The position numbers and the translations under genes are program-made. Below, piece by piece: positions 37,617 to 47,840 of a stretch of 64,000 nucleotides of DNA (position 1 is its first letter; each line of letters begins with the position of its first letter). Below the pieces are notes generated by a model. It was not told where the DNA came from. It did not search any database and saw only the letters and a list, made by a program, of their open reading frames with translations. Source of the stretch: Sipunculus nudus (lineage: Eukaryota; Annelida; Sipuncula; Golfingiida; Sipunculidae); the NCBI GenBank assembly GCA_026874595.1, contig CM049321.1:13163479-13227478 (forward strand), in the 5' to 3' direction.

Positions 37617-37852
37617 ACTAGTTTTGTTTCTAGTTTGACATAGGCCTATCTTAAAGATTTTGTGTCGTTGTATAATCACAGATTCTTTTATCAATCAGTT
37701 TGGTTTTAATTGAATACTGCTTTATAATAAATGAATAGGCCTAAATGCATTCGTCTGAAGAATAATCACCAAGTTTATTTTTAAAATCTTGATGGACTGT
37801 TTATAAGAATTTTAATGCTTTCTTTTCGTGAGGACAACAAATTATACGTGAG

Positions 37853-37866
37853 TTTAATTAAGAATA
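37853..37866. repeat. Target site duplication, left copy
   Basis: TTTAATTAAGAATA, identical to 38423-38436 on the other side of the LINE insertion. Confidence 0.88.
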
Positions 37867-38422
37867 GAACAGGACAGAACAAGTGTTTTATTCAAGAAAA
37901 AGGCCTCAGGCCCAAAGTTCCTACAAGAAAAATACATCAATAGTACTCAAAGATATGAAGGAACGTCAAATAATTAAATAAGTAAAGAGATAAATAAATG
38001 ATTTCAAAACATTTAAATAACAAGCTTCTTAAATATATCTTATGAAATAGTGAGCATATATATGGATTTCTGTTTAACGGTACATGATTATTATGATGTG
38101 GCATTATACACCAAAAACATTGATCTTTTCTTGAAAAGCATGAAAAATGTCGGCTGCTAATTGAACTATCTGAAACATTTCGTCCATATTAAGCAATTTT
38201 CTAAAATTATATTCATTAGGTTCATGGTATGTTATTGGCAAATATTTATTACGCAAATCCGTGTACATAGGACATTCTAGCAAAAAATGTGCTTCATCTT
38301 CAATAATATTAAAACCTTTCTTAAAACAATATTCACAGATCCTCTCTTCTCTGTTGATACCCAATTGACGGCCAACTTCTATAGCTAACTTATGACTAAA
38401 ACATCTAAATCTGGCCAATGCA
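37867..38422 (-). mobile_element. 5'-truncated LINE 3' end with zinc-knuckle (zf-RVT-like) domain
   Basis: The frame 38418-38104 (- strand, about 105 residues) reads ALARFRCFSHKLAIEVGRQL, then C-x2-C (CEYC), IEDEAHFLLECPMY and a helical tail. This is the zinc-binding C-terminal region seen after the reverse transcriptase of many invertebrate LINEs. It is followed on the - strand by a 3' UTR with GAGGCCTTTTTCTTGAATAA and a TGTTCTGTCCTGTTC tail. Perfect 14-bp direct repeats, TTTAATTAAGAATA, flank the block (37853-37866 and 38423-38436). They fix the insertion as 556 bp and show 5' truncation. The domain frame is intact, so the insertion is probably fairly young. Confidence 0.85.
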
Positions 38423-38436
38423 TTTAATTAAGAATA
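38423..38436. repeat. Target site duplication, right copy
   Basis: TTTAATTAAGAATA, the partner of 37853-37866. Confidence 0.88.
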
Positions 38437-38719
38437 CGCGTACCCGTATAAAGAAACATTACTCACAACGTCAACATGTAAAATGTAAGCGCATACTAGC
38501 CTATACCTAAGTTATACCAGAGGAACTATGGCCCAATCTGTTTAGCAATTTTGTATAATTATAACAGAGGCCAAACAAAAATAACTAAAAAATGTCCATA
38601 GAACTATCTCCCCCGCCAAATGAGAATGTGAGAAATGTGTACTTTGGCTGATATAGGCCTAATAGCATGAGAAATTTGGCAAAAATTACAAAATATATAG
38701 GCCTAGAATTTATAACAAT

Positions 38720-39273
38720 CATGTAGCTTACCAAGAATGGAATAAACCCAATCAGCTAAGGAGACTCATAAGACCCACCATATGCCTTGTTAATACCTTG
38801 GATATGCCTTGGATACAGATGATACTTTTTAAAGTACTTTTTTGCATCACATGACATAAAACATAAAAGTAAAATCCATGAAAGATCAACTCATTCAGAT
38901 GTTACCAATCAGGTTAGGAGACGCATCAGATACAGTTTCCATATTAATTAGAAGTGGGGATTATATGTAATTGTTGTTATGGTCGTTGTTGTGCATAGCC
39001 TATATTGCGACGCCTTTAAAATGTGTATGGTTCAAAATTTAAAAACTTCATTAAAAAATCCAAACATCATCAACTGTGAACAAAACCTAATTAGGCCAGG
39101 AGACCAATAACTTATTGAGAAATGTTTATTTTAAAACTTGAAAAAAAAAGATCATAAAAGTCTAAAGATCATTCAAGTATGACCAATATGTAACCAAGTA
39201 AAGCGTGATCCATAGACACACTTGGCATTTTAATTATTAGTGGTCTTAAGTAACGGTATTTGGGAAATCCTGT

Positions 39274-39322
<49 letters not shown>

Positions 39323-39690
39323 TGATTAAAAATAATTAAAAAAAAAGATAAGAAAGCCAAAAATCGTTCAAGCATGACCAAAACCTAATCAGACTTGGAG
39401 ATCTATAGGGTAGACTTACCATGTAAATTAGAATTAAATATGAGTCAGTTTTGGGATATCGCAACGCATATGAAATGTAAAATTTAGAATTTAAAAAAAA
39501 TATTTAAAATTAAAAAATTATTCAAGTGCGATCAAAATCTAATCAGCCTTGAAGACCCCTCATGTGTATTCCTGCATGCTTTTAATAACTGGAATTACAT
39601 TCAAGTGATATTTCTTGAGATATCACAGTGCATATAGAAATTGTTAACGGAAAGATGGACAGACACACATCGACGAACGGACTTCTTACT
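38720..39690 (+). repeat. Degenerate ~110-200-bp tandem repeat array
   Basis: Blocks resembling TTCAAGCATGACCAAAACCT plus AATCAGnCTTGGAGACC recur near 38740, 38885, 39064, 39172, 39370 and 39522. The array ends with GATGGACAGACACACATCG plus ACGAACGGAC, the same kind of tail as the other satellite arrays. A (TA)n tract has expanded inside it. Confidence 0.6.
39277..39318. repeat. (TA)n microsatellite
   Basis: About 20 TA units inside the degenerate array. Confidence 0.95.
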
Positions 39691-39738
39691 ATATATCCCT
39701 AGCTCCTATATAAATATCCTCCACTGAGGCAGGTGATA

Positions 39739-39771
39739 GTAATAATAATATTAATAATAATAATAATAATA
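39739..39771. repeat. (AAT)n microsatellite
   Basis: AATAATAATATTAATAATAA and onwards, with one interruption. Confidence 0.9.
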
Positions 39772-40038
39772 GAACTCTGAGACCGATAACATGAAACAGA
39801 AAACACACACACACACATATATATACAAAATATACCTATCCCATATATATGGATCCCTTGTTATAAACAAAAAAATGTTACAAGAAGTTCTAGGCTGACG
39901 TTCGGCAGATTTTAAAATTGACCTGGATTTCAGTCTAAATGGACACGAACGTTCATATACAAAAGAATATATCATTCTGTATATACAGATAGACCCGTGC
40001 ACCATCTGCCTCGGGTTTCGCCCAAAATACGCCCCTAC

Positions 40039-40041
<3 letters not shown>

Positions 40042-40128
<87 letters not shown>
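40042..40128. repeat. (TA)n microsatellite, longest in window
   Basis: About 43 uninterrupted TA units. The 74-codon frame 39997-40221 is this repeat. Confidence 0.95.
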
Positions 40129-40133
<5 letters not shown>

Positions 40134-40247
40134 TTATAACGAAAATGTTCAGTTACACATTAACACGTGTTTTCATATTGCCGCAATCATAAGATGTGAA
40201 ATGTTAAGGAACGGTTGGTGACATTATGTAATTACGTGCCGAAGCAC

Positions 40248-40616
40248 TCAGCCATGGTCAGGTGGGAGTGTGGGGGGATTATGATTATGTCTGCATTTGG
40301 AAATGAGCTCTGATCTTTTGTTGAGTCTTTGTGTCTTGGGGAACGTTATGATTTGGAACTTTTCTTCTAGGCAAAGATTACAACTTCCACTGGGGAGCTT
40401 TCTAGGTGGTGCGCGCTTGAGGACCCGCCAGTTTATTGAATATGGGGTGTTTGTGTTTTGCTGGAGCCAAATGAACTTTGAAAGTTCCGAGTCTTTTGCG
40501 TACTTGGGGTGGCTAAATGATTTCTTGTGGTTTCTGTAGCGGGATTTAAAGTCGGTGCCGGCAAGTCCGATGTAGGTTTTCTCCGAGGTTGTGGTTGTGA
40601 CGTCAGCGCTGACCAC
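40248..40616 (-). mobile_element. Penelope-like element fragment, GIY-YIG endonuclease domain
   Basis: The - strand frame has, in order, EKTYIGLAGTDFKSRYRNHK (the YIG half of a GIY-YIG nuclease with its downstream R and H), ELSKFIW, a W-x-VLKRAPP stretch, and C-NLCLEEKFQI...LNKRSELISKCRH. The CNLCLxEK and LNKRxEL...CRH motifs are characteristic of the C-terminal endonuclease of Penelope-like retroelements. Normal elements place a reverse transcriptase before it. None is visible upstream (40617-43300, - strand), where stops appear within four codons, so this is a fragment. The frame itself is open for 122 codons to its natural-looking end after the CRH motif. Confidence 0.85.
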
Positions 40617-41424
40617 TATGTCATCCTACTACCTGTGATCCAAACTGTATGGTTTCAGCTTTTCCCATGCAAGTAGGGTGGCGTTTGTCACACCATTAAA
40701 GATGTGAACGAGCAGGTCCTTTTATCTGTCAAACCAACTTACTGGAACTCATACATAAGTACACTCAGAAAAGATGAATAAGACATGAGTTAACAAAAAC
40801 AAATCAAAGAAAGAAGACACATTTCTCTTGAAAGGCGCTCTATATATAAAAGCATTTATGAACACAAGCGTCCGGTTATAACCACAGAAAAATCGCCAAG
40901 TCCTTTAACTACATTACACAGAGTAGTCCCTTGTTTACACTTCTCCTTATCACATGACCATCGCGCACACGTGACATCGGAATGTTTCACTGCTCGAATC
41001 ACTGCTTGCTTGCGCTGTGTACACAGTACAATCAGTCCACTTATAGATACACGGAGCTCCTACCATCAAAGGTCCCTCCCTAAAGTACTGGTTTGCCTCT
41101 CGAGACACAGTTCAAACAGCACTTACTAATTAGCGCACAGACTATTCTATCTGGACTCGGAATCAATGGATTTCAGAGCTGATGTCTCCCGGAATCATCC
41201 AACTCTAAGAAACCAAATATGCCTCCACACAGCGATATCAAGTACCCCTACAGTTGAGCGTTTAAATAATGTCCTCGGTCTCTTCCTGGAAGCGCTCACA
41301 ACAGGTGTAAATCGCCAGCTTACCAGTCCGTCGGCAAAATGCGAAAATCGCTTTAAGTCCGTTACAGGGTTATCACCGTAGCCTTCCTCAGACACCGACT
41401 ATGGAACTGTTCTCAGGAAGAACT

Positions 41425-41436
41425 TGCGCATGCGCA
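41425..41436. promoter_or_regulatory. NRF1-like palindrome TGCGCATGCGCA
   Basis: This is a perfect match to the NRF1 recognition palindrome, in a locally CpG-rich patch (41000-41500). On the - strand a donor-like GACTGG|GTAAGCTGG occurs about 100 bp downstream (41324/41323). It could mark a non-coding first exon running leftwards. No start codon in the short exon was found. Confidence 0.45.
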
Positions 41437-41736
41437 GCTACCGTCTCGCTGTGGTTCATCATCTGTTTAAACTCTCAGCAGGAAATTTAACGAAATTTCT
41501 ACCAACGAGTAACTCGGTTAATGGCTACTAAAATCAAACACAGGTGGCACCACCTTCATTACCCCCAATCTCTTTTGCAGGTGCTCTCTGTATTTCAATT
41601 CAGGAACGTTTCTAAGCAAACTGTGACACATTTAACCTATTTTGGTACAGTACATAAATATTCATAGTGGATGCCTGCTATAATCCTGCACGGGTGGCGC
41701 TCTATTTATTACATGTAAGGATTGCTAGGATAACGA

Positions 41737-41960
41737 TATAGCGGAAATTTAATATATGTTATATTATATCATATTTTATAATATTATATTGTATTAATTT
41801 ATATTGTATTATGTTTTATTGTATTGTATTTAATTGTATTATATAATATTGTATTATGTTATCTTATAATATATTATATAATATTATATTTGTTATATTA
41901 ATATCTTATTATGTTATATTATATTATTATTATATTACATTTAATAACTCTATGTATTAT
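41737..41960. repeat. AT low-complexity block
   Basis: TATTATATTATATAATATTA-type sequence with almost no G or C. Confidence 0.85.
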
Positions 41961-42174
41961 AATTCTATGGGCCAACCGATGTGCAGAGCGTTCCGACCAA
42001 CCATTTTCCAGTAATACGAGTGAGACAAAACATTCTTGTCATCTTCAGATATATTTATTATTCTAAACTAGTTCTTACATTTACCCCAGAAACGAGTTAA
42101 CCTTATGTCTTTAATGGTTACTGCTGTAGACTCACTCTGCGAGAAATCATACAAGGATACGACTCTGTTGTTTG

Positions 42175-42211
42175 TGCATTGTGGGTAAAATAATCATTTT
42201 CCCACAATGCA
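42175..42211. repeat. Strong 37-nt hairpin, TGCATTGTGGG arms
   Basis: TGCATTGTGGG (42175-42185) pairs perfectly with CCCACAATGCA (42201-42211). After one bulged T the stem continues as AAAAT/ATTTT with a 4-nt loop. Confidence 0.85.
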
Positions 42212-42430
42212 TTCGGGGGGCTTCTTTATACATCTGGTCTCCGCTGCTGGGATCGGTGGAGGGAATGTGGGTTGCTTCTGGCTTTGTGGTTGTGGATGCT
42301 GTAGCTTTCTAAAAAGGACAACGGCTCGAGATGGACGGTGGCGCCCTCTACGGCTCCCTGCTTGGCTTGGCGTGGCACTGCGACTGTTGGCTCAGAGAAC
42401 ATGCTTAGGGAGCGCACAGGGCTGAGGTCT
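42212..42430. repeat. G+C-rich segment related to 46730-46990
   Basis: GCTTCTGGCTTTGTGGTTGT plus GGATGCTGTAGC aligns with GCTTCCACGTTTGTGCCTAT plus GGATGCTGTTGT near 46797. The similarity extends, weakly, to both sides. Open frames occur on both strands (42207-42425 +, 42417-42226 -). Neither is recognised. A dispersed repeat is the simplest reading; a paralogous exon is possible. Confidence 0.4.
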
Positions 42431-43307
42431 TGACCGCAGCAACCTGTAGCTGCTCGATGAGCGTATACTTCTTTTTGTTGGTTGGTTGGTCAATGCCATA
42501 TGTGTTATTGTAAATGTAAAAAGAATAGATTAAGGCTACATAATTCATTGGATTAGAATTTTTAAAAGAAAAGAAAGGTTCCTCTTGGACTGTAACAATT
42601 TTTATTTCGATGTCTCACTTGAGGTTTGTTTGAGTAGAAATGACATTTGATTTGAGAGAAGAGCGGTATTGACCCTGTGAAAAAAAGGTGTCACCACCTC
42701 CCACGCAAGTAATTGTAAAACCCACTAGAGGTCGCTGTAGTACGTTTCGATTCACCTCGTTCTTGGGGAAGCCATATGGCCAAAAAAAATTAGTATAAAC
42801 AAAGAAATTCCAAATCGTATTCATTTTATTACATATATAAAATAAAGCAGCTCTTGGCTTAATTTAATCCGAAATATTGAAACGACATTATTCAAATGTA
42901 ATATTCAGTTAGGGAAACCAACTGACAAATCAACTGACAAAATACTGTACATTAAGAGTTCATAACGGCTATCAATCATTTGCAATGTAACTGAGACACT
43001 TAGATGGTCAGACAGGCGTTGAAACTAAACTTGTCACAGCATAAACATAATCTCTGCAAATCTGAAATTTTTCAGGTTAGAAAATGTTAGATGTATATGT
43101 TATTGTGTATGGTATAGGAGTGTTTGTTTTGGTACACATTGTAAGTTTTGTTATGGATTTATCACATAGCGTGTGTATATGCTTAGAAGATTGTACATAT
43201 ATTTGATTTTAAATAAACAATAAAAAAAAATCTCTGCAATTCTGCATGTTGCACGTGGGATAATGGTGAATGCGTGCATATTTGTGTGTACGCATATATG
43301 CGCAGAC

Positions 43308-43310
<3 letters not shown>
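42431..43310. other. Non-coding stretch, no gene seen
   Basis: CACTAGAGGTCGCTGTAGTA near 42723 resembles ACCAGAGGTCGCCATAGTA near 45725, a short dispersed motif. No gene recognised. Confidence 0.45.

Positions 43311-43378
<68 letters not shown>
43311..43378. repeat. (TA)n microsatellite
   Basis: About 33 TA units. They border the 125-bp segment that carries the hammerhead-like motif. Confidence 0.95.
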
Positions 43379-43380
<2 letters not shown>

Positions 43381-43405
43381 AAGGTATGTGATTAATCTGA
43401 ATCAC

Positions 43406-43455
43406 TGAATTCACTACCGTCGGTTTCGCCTCATTGGCTCATCAAGTGACTGAAG
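43406..43455 (-). ncRNA. Hammerhead-ribozyme-like motif
   Basis: The - strand reads GTCAC-UUGAUGA-GCC-AAUGA-GGC-GAAA-CCG-A-CGG-UA-GUGAAUUC. This reproduces the hammerhead order: stem I strand, CUGAUGA core, stem II (GCC/GGC with a 5-nt loop), GAAA, a very short stem III (CCG/CGG), a cleavage triplet GUA, then the second stem I strand (GUGA pairing with UCAC). One core base differs: the invariant C3 is U. Very short stem III is known for hammerheads carried by retroelements. The C3 change predicts weak or no activity, so this may be a decayed copy. Confidence 0.35.
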
Positions 43456-43502
43456 TTCAACTAATTGCGATATTGGTTTTTATAATTTTAGTAATTCATC
43501 TG

Positions 43503-43503
<1 letters not shown>

Positions 43504-43565
<62 letters not shown>
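43504..43565. repeat. (TA)n microsatellite
   Basis: About 30 TA units. Confidence 0.95.
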
Positions 43566-43567
<2 letters not shown>

Positions 43568-44568
43568 CAAAAATTTAATAAATATTGTTTTACGGTTTTA
43601 CGATTCACTGTACCACCGGGTACATGCGTAAACATAATTAGATGGGGTCATGAAATGACTCTTGACTTGTGAAAATAAAGTATGGCGTGGAAGTCTGTAC
43701 ATGTCAGAGGTAAATTGTTAAACGTACATAAAGCTTTTGATTGAAATTATACTGCTGTATGTCCCCATTATTGATAACGTATAAGACCCCATTATACTAT
43801 TTTGAACGTACCACGTGTTGGCACAGTTAACCATGCAAAGAAAGGTATTAAGTCTTGTTCATTGGGTGCATTTTTACAACGGTTCCAAATGTAAAAGAAA
43901 AACTCGTCATTGTAACATTGAGCAGACGACAGTTTCTGGCTAGTTCTTAATAAACGTTTTTACAATTGATGCAGCGCCGAATTGGCCAAATGTGCGAGTA
44001 CGTTAAATTGGTAAGACACTTACTACACAGTGTGAGTGTGTGTGTGTGTTTACTGGGGTAAAAAGGAAAGGTCGTGTAAAATAATGAGTTGACATTATAT
44101 TAATCAGGACGGACACTTCTTTCAATAGATTTCTTGCATCATTCATGTTTAGCATAGATTTTTATTCATACACGTTTCATTTAAATATATACAGCCATCA
44201 CTGACCATAGTTACATAATTCATAATATTAATATAAAAATATTTATACTATTATAATTAATATATTTATAATATTATAACTGTATTTACCATATTTAATT
44301 TTATGGTCCACACATGTATTTTATCATTTAGAAACATAGGTTACCGACTGTCCATATAACGAGAATCACGTATCATTATTATGATCATAAACATAAGATA
44401 TTATTGAAAAAGCTATCTGTGTATAGTTTGTGTAATGACAGCGTTCAGGATGCCTATGGCAAAATCAAATTTAATCTTTAATTCCCCGCATGGTAATAAA
44501 AGTGGTCTACAGATGGCGCCCTTGTTTGCCAGCAAAACATTGCAATCTGAACTGTGGTGGATACATTA

Positions 44569-44881
44569 GGCCAAAAAAAAAAAAAAAGTTTGGTTCTCAG
44601 GCACTTTTGTTTTCAGAAATCAGTGCGGGCGGGCGATTTTTTCTTTCACCTTTTTTGTATGTTTCGATAAAAATTTCATATGATCAAGGAAAAGCATGAT
44701 AATAACAGAAATGTTTTGCAAGACAGGTGAAATCACTACATAACAAAGAAAATCTTATCAAAATTGTATCATTTTATCTTCTAAAAAGGTGAAAATCAAA
44801 ATAAAAAAAATGTTTCATGTGGGGGGTAAAAATTGATGCGGGTGCCGCATGAGAATCATGCATACCTTTATTTTTTTGGTC
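44569..44881 (-). mobile_element. MITE, 'GGTATGGTTCTCAGGCA' family, copy D
   Basis: TTAGGCCAAAA, a long A-run, AGTTTGGTTCTCAGGCA start; ATTGATGCGGGTGCCGCATG, CATACC, spacer, TTTTTTGGTCTTA end. It has the same orientation as copy A, with an internal deletion of about 35-45 bp (the GAGCTGCAGC block is missing). Length is about 313 bp. Confidence 0.72.
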
Positions 44882-45154
44882 TTAGCATGTTTAATGGACA
44901 AAGGAAAACTGATGTAATAAAAACACACGGATAAGACATTCAAGTGCCTACAGGCTACAACAGAGGGATATCAGGTATTATCTACAGATACCATATCTGT
45001 AAATGATACTTACATGTCTCATGTCTCCACTGTGTCATCTATATAATATATCAGTTCCTGAACGTTTAGTTTACTTACTTTCCTCATTAAAAAAATTATA
45101 ATTACCATTGTCTTTTTTTAAGGATAACAGTACCAGTAGATTGTGGTGGGCTAC

Positions 45155-45665
45155 ATATTCGCGGGGATATATATTTTCTTGATTTTCAATTAAAGTGTTA
45201 CGCGAAGGTTCCATTTTCAGGATCTCACAATACATTTGCCAATACAGAGTATAAATGTGTTATCAAATGAAACATATAATATGCAAGTTAAATCTTAAAA
45301 AATCTGACGAGAAAATTCCCACAGGAGCATGGAACGAGTGAAAATTCTTGCTTATTGTCAAATAATTTAAAATATCTTACATTATTTTTCATATCAGTGT
45401 TTGCTTTACGCCTAACGTTAGATATCTTTTATAATTTTGAAAATTACTATCTTGCTTTCCGACGCTATATTTTTTAGGCTATTTTATCTGTTTTTTTTAA
45501 TAGTTTTTTTTTATTATTTTACATGGATGTACAAGTAGTTATGATGGCTAATGCAGGGCACCCTCGATGGCTCGGATGGGGCATCTTATTAACGAGGATT
45601 TTAATTTCGCGATACGTTACCTTTCGCGAATATCGCGAAATTTAAACCCCCGCGAATTTAAACAA
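45155..45665. mobile_element. MITE-like element with ATTCGCGGGG inverted ends
   Basis: ATATTCGCGGGGATATATAT near 45157 and the complement of CCCCCGCGAATTTAAAC near 45645 form inverted ends, and both are followed inward by TTTCGCGA/TTACGCGAA words. The ends match only partly and no duplication was defined. Confidence 0.4.
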
Positions 45666-45837
45666 CCAGCGACAGTAAAAACTGTTTAATATGCGACTCC
45701 GACAACTGCTTCCGTCCTTCCTCACCAGAGGTCGCCATAGTACGCTTGTTTCGTTTAGAACTGTGTTAATCTCAATATTACACAGACGCTTGACATTCAA
45801 GATAATTCAAGAATGGACATACTAGACGAATGTTCAG

Positions 45838-46250
45838 GGGGGCGGGGGGGGGGGGGCTACAAAGGAAGCCTCATTTTAATTAGCATACACATTGTCTTGG
45901 TACATGTATATGGATATCATCAATATCTGGGGTTATTATATAGAGTATCCACATTAACCTAATTATATTCTCCCACAGTCCCCCCCCCCCCCCTCCCGTA
46001 ACAAGTGTACATGGTCTGCAAAAACGATTTTCGAACTGCAACAATTCAGCCAGACAAACAAAACATAGAGAATAAATGAAAAACAAAGATACAATAAAAA
46101 GACAAAAGAATACACCTGCATGAACCATTTTTCGTGCCTGACACTGAGCAAATTATGCCTAACTAAAAATCTGCATTCTAAAGGATGCCATCGCCATGGG
46201 TGTGTGTGAGTAAGGGTGTGTGAGTGTGTGCGTGTGTTGGGGGGGGGGTA
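45838..46250. repeat. G/C homopolymer runs and (TG)n tract
   Basis: There are G-runs near 45838-45856 and 46238-46247, a C-run near 45979-45993, and a (TG)n/(TGTGTGAG) tract at 46198-46236. The three overlapping - strand frames of 82-127 codons (45880-46561) read through these tracts and are not supported as genes. Confidence 0.65.
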
Positions 46251-46729
46251 ATGGAATGCTCCCAAAACTTCACTTTTACGGCCCATATTCCCAGTTTCAT
46301 TCGTGCATAAGTGACTTGCCATTTGTGAATATTCCTTGATGATGTTTCTGAAACCGTATCATGTTTCAGATCTACACCAAAACTAATGGGTTTTTCATTA
46401 GCCCATTCTTTAAAATGCCCTGAAAATTTCTTTGGATTCTGTTCCTGATTGCTTGAGGTATGCTTTGAACAAACACGAATGGGATGGACGCATACGCTTC
46501 TGGTGGAGGCAATACCCTCCTGTTCAAATATCGTTGGACAAACCCGATTTTTACTTGCCATTCAGCATTCCAGTGAGTTGGTTAAATCATGATACTTGCG
46601 ACATCTGGTGACAAAGAACTAAACAACAATTAACTAGGCAGAAACCCTTCCTGAAGTTGAAACATGAATTCACCTTGTTTCCACGCTGCCATATCCTGCT
46701 GCTAATGACGATAATAGCAATGCCTTTCG
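46251..46729. other. Non-coding stretch, no gene supported
   Basis: The frame 46612-46995 (+ strand) starts here but has no ATG near its beginning. Its first usable ATG would follow CTGCTGCTA near 46703. Confidence 0.45.
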
Positions 46730-46990
46730 AGTGTCTTGGTGGCGGATTCTGGAAGGCGTGGTTCAAGCTGTCGCGCCGGTTGAAGGATGCTCAGGCTTCC
46801 ACGTTTGTGCCTATGGATGCTGTTGTTCTCCGGACTCCGGACGTATCTCATTGTCCCTCGGGCATGGTGTCGTCTGAATTGGCTTCTTGCTTGTCTTGGT
46901 GGCATTTTTGTAGTCAGAATTTTCAAAATTACGCCTACAGAGCACCCACTGAAAGGGCCCTAGACCCTACTAACTGGAGCGTTCATAGGG
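46730..46990. repeat. G+C-rich segment related to 42212-42430
   Basis: A 112-codon frame (46657-46995, + strand) and a 74-codon frame on the other strand share this segment. On the - strand the words NNSIHRHKRGS and SYSIHNHKARS correspond between this and the 42.3-kb segment. I recognise no domain. It could be a repeat family or a diverged exon pair. Confidence 0.4.
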
Positions 46991-46999
46991 CTTAATACA

Positions 47000-47840
47000 T
47001 CTTCAGTCAGACATATCTCGCTTGTCAATAACGGAGTACAGTGGGTGGTTTTAACGAAACTTTTAACGTCACCGGTCTTTCAAATTTAATTTAGGTGTTT
47101 AGTATACCAGCACATGTGTGCGTGCTGGTGTGCTTTCATGTGGCGAGAGATCAGGATATAATATATATCTTATAACTTATGGGGGTGGTATGGTGGCTGA
47201 TTCAGGACACAGAATTTTTTTTATCCTTTTTTTAATATTTATAATTATCTTTGAAATTTCAAGAAATAATACTGGTCCCATTTGTGTTGTAACAATCATT
47301 CGATGATTTATTGGTGGAAAGCAAATCAAAGTAAAATGAACCCATCCCGATATCAGACGACTAATAAATAAAAATAGTTCCTTGTCTTTTTTTTTAATTT
47401 AACCGAACGACGCCACGGTGTACAGGTTGCTCCTTTTGTTTATATCAACGTTTTTACAACAACATCTTATATAAACTGCGCAACTGCATCCAGTGGGTGA
47501 ATTTGCAGCGCCATCTATCGGATTTTTTAATTTTGCGGTGGGCCAGGGTTTGATAATAGTAGAAATGGCTAATAAGTTTGCATTTGTTTTATGAAATGTC
47601 ATTGTCACTCTACAACATATATCTGTGTAAAAGTGTTTGTAACAGCAGCGTGGGGTAGGGGGTAGTCGGTGCAATCGAATGCTCGGGTATTAGCTGTCGA
47701 ATGTTCCAGTCTCCATCTATTATAAGCTGTCAGTTTCTATGCATAAGGGCGGAGGTTGACAGTGTACCTTAGTGACCAAGGAAACATTACAATGAGCTCC
47801 CTTTACATTAACAAAGACATTTCTAGGTCCAACAGTTAAG
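47000..47840. other. Non-coding stretch, no gene seen
   Basis: No gene or repeat family recognised apart from a CAGCGCCATCTATCGG word near 47507 that recurs in this region. Confidence 0.45.

Larger units (their letters stand above)
40617..42174. other. Non-coding stretch with promoter-like and AT-rich parts
   Basis: No gene recognised. It holds the NRF1-like palindrome at 41425 and an AT low-complexity block at 41737-41960. Confidence 0.5.

Noticed and set aside
40005-40041. Second hammerhead ribozyme next to the long (TA)n tract (- strand GGGCGAAACCCG with GGGTC)
   Set aside because: GAAA and a good stem III with GUC are visible, but no CUGAUGA core and no stem II can be formed; the (TA)n tract replaces that part.
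40248-43455. One full-length Penelope element running from the hammerhead-like motif to the endonuclease
   Set aside because: The distance and strand would fit, but no reverse transcriptase motif is visible on the - strand between 40.7 and 43.3 kb.
45880-46561. Three overlapping - strand frames of 82-127 codons
   Set aside because: They read through C-runs and a TG-rich tract, have no domain, and their frames conflict.
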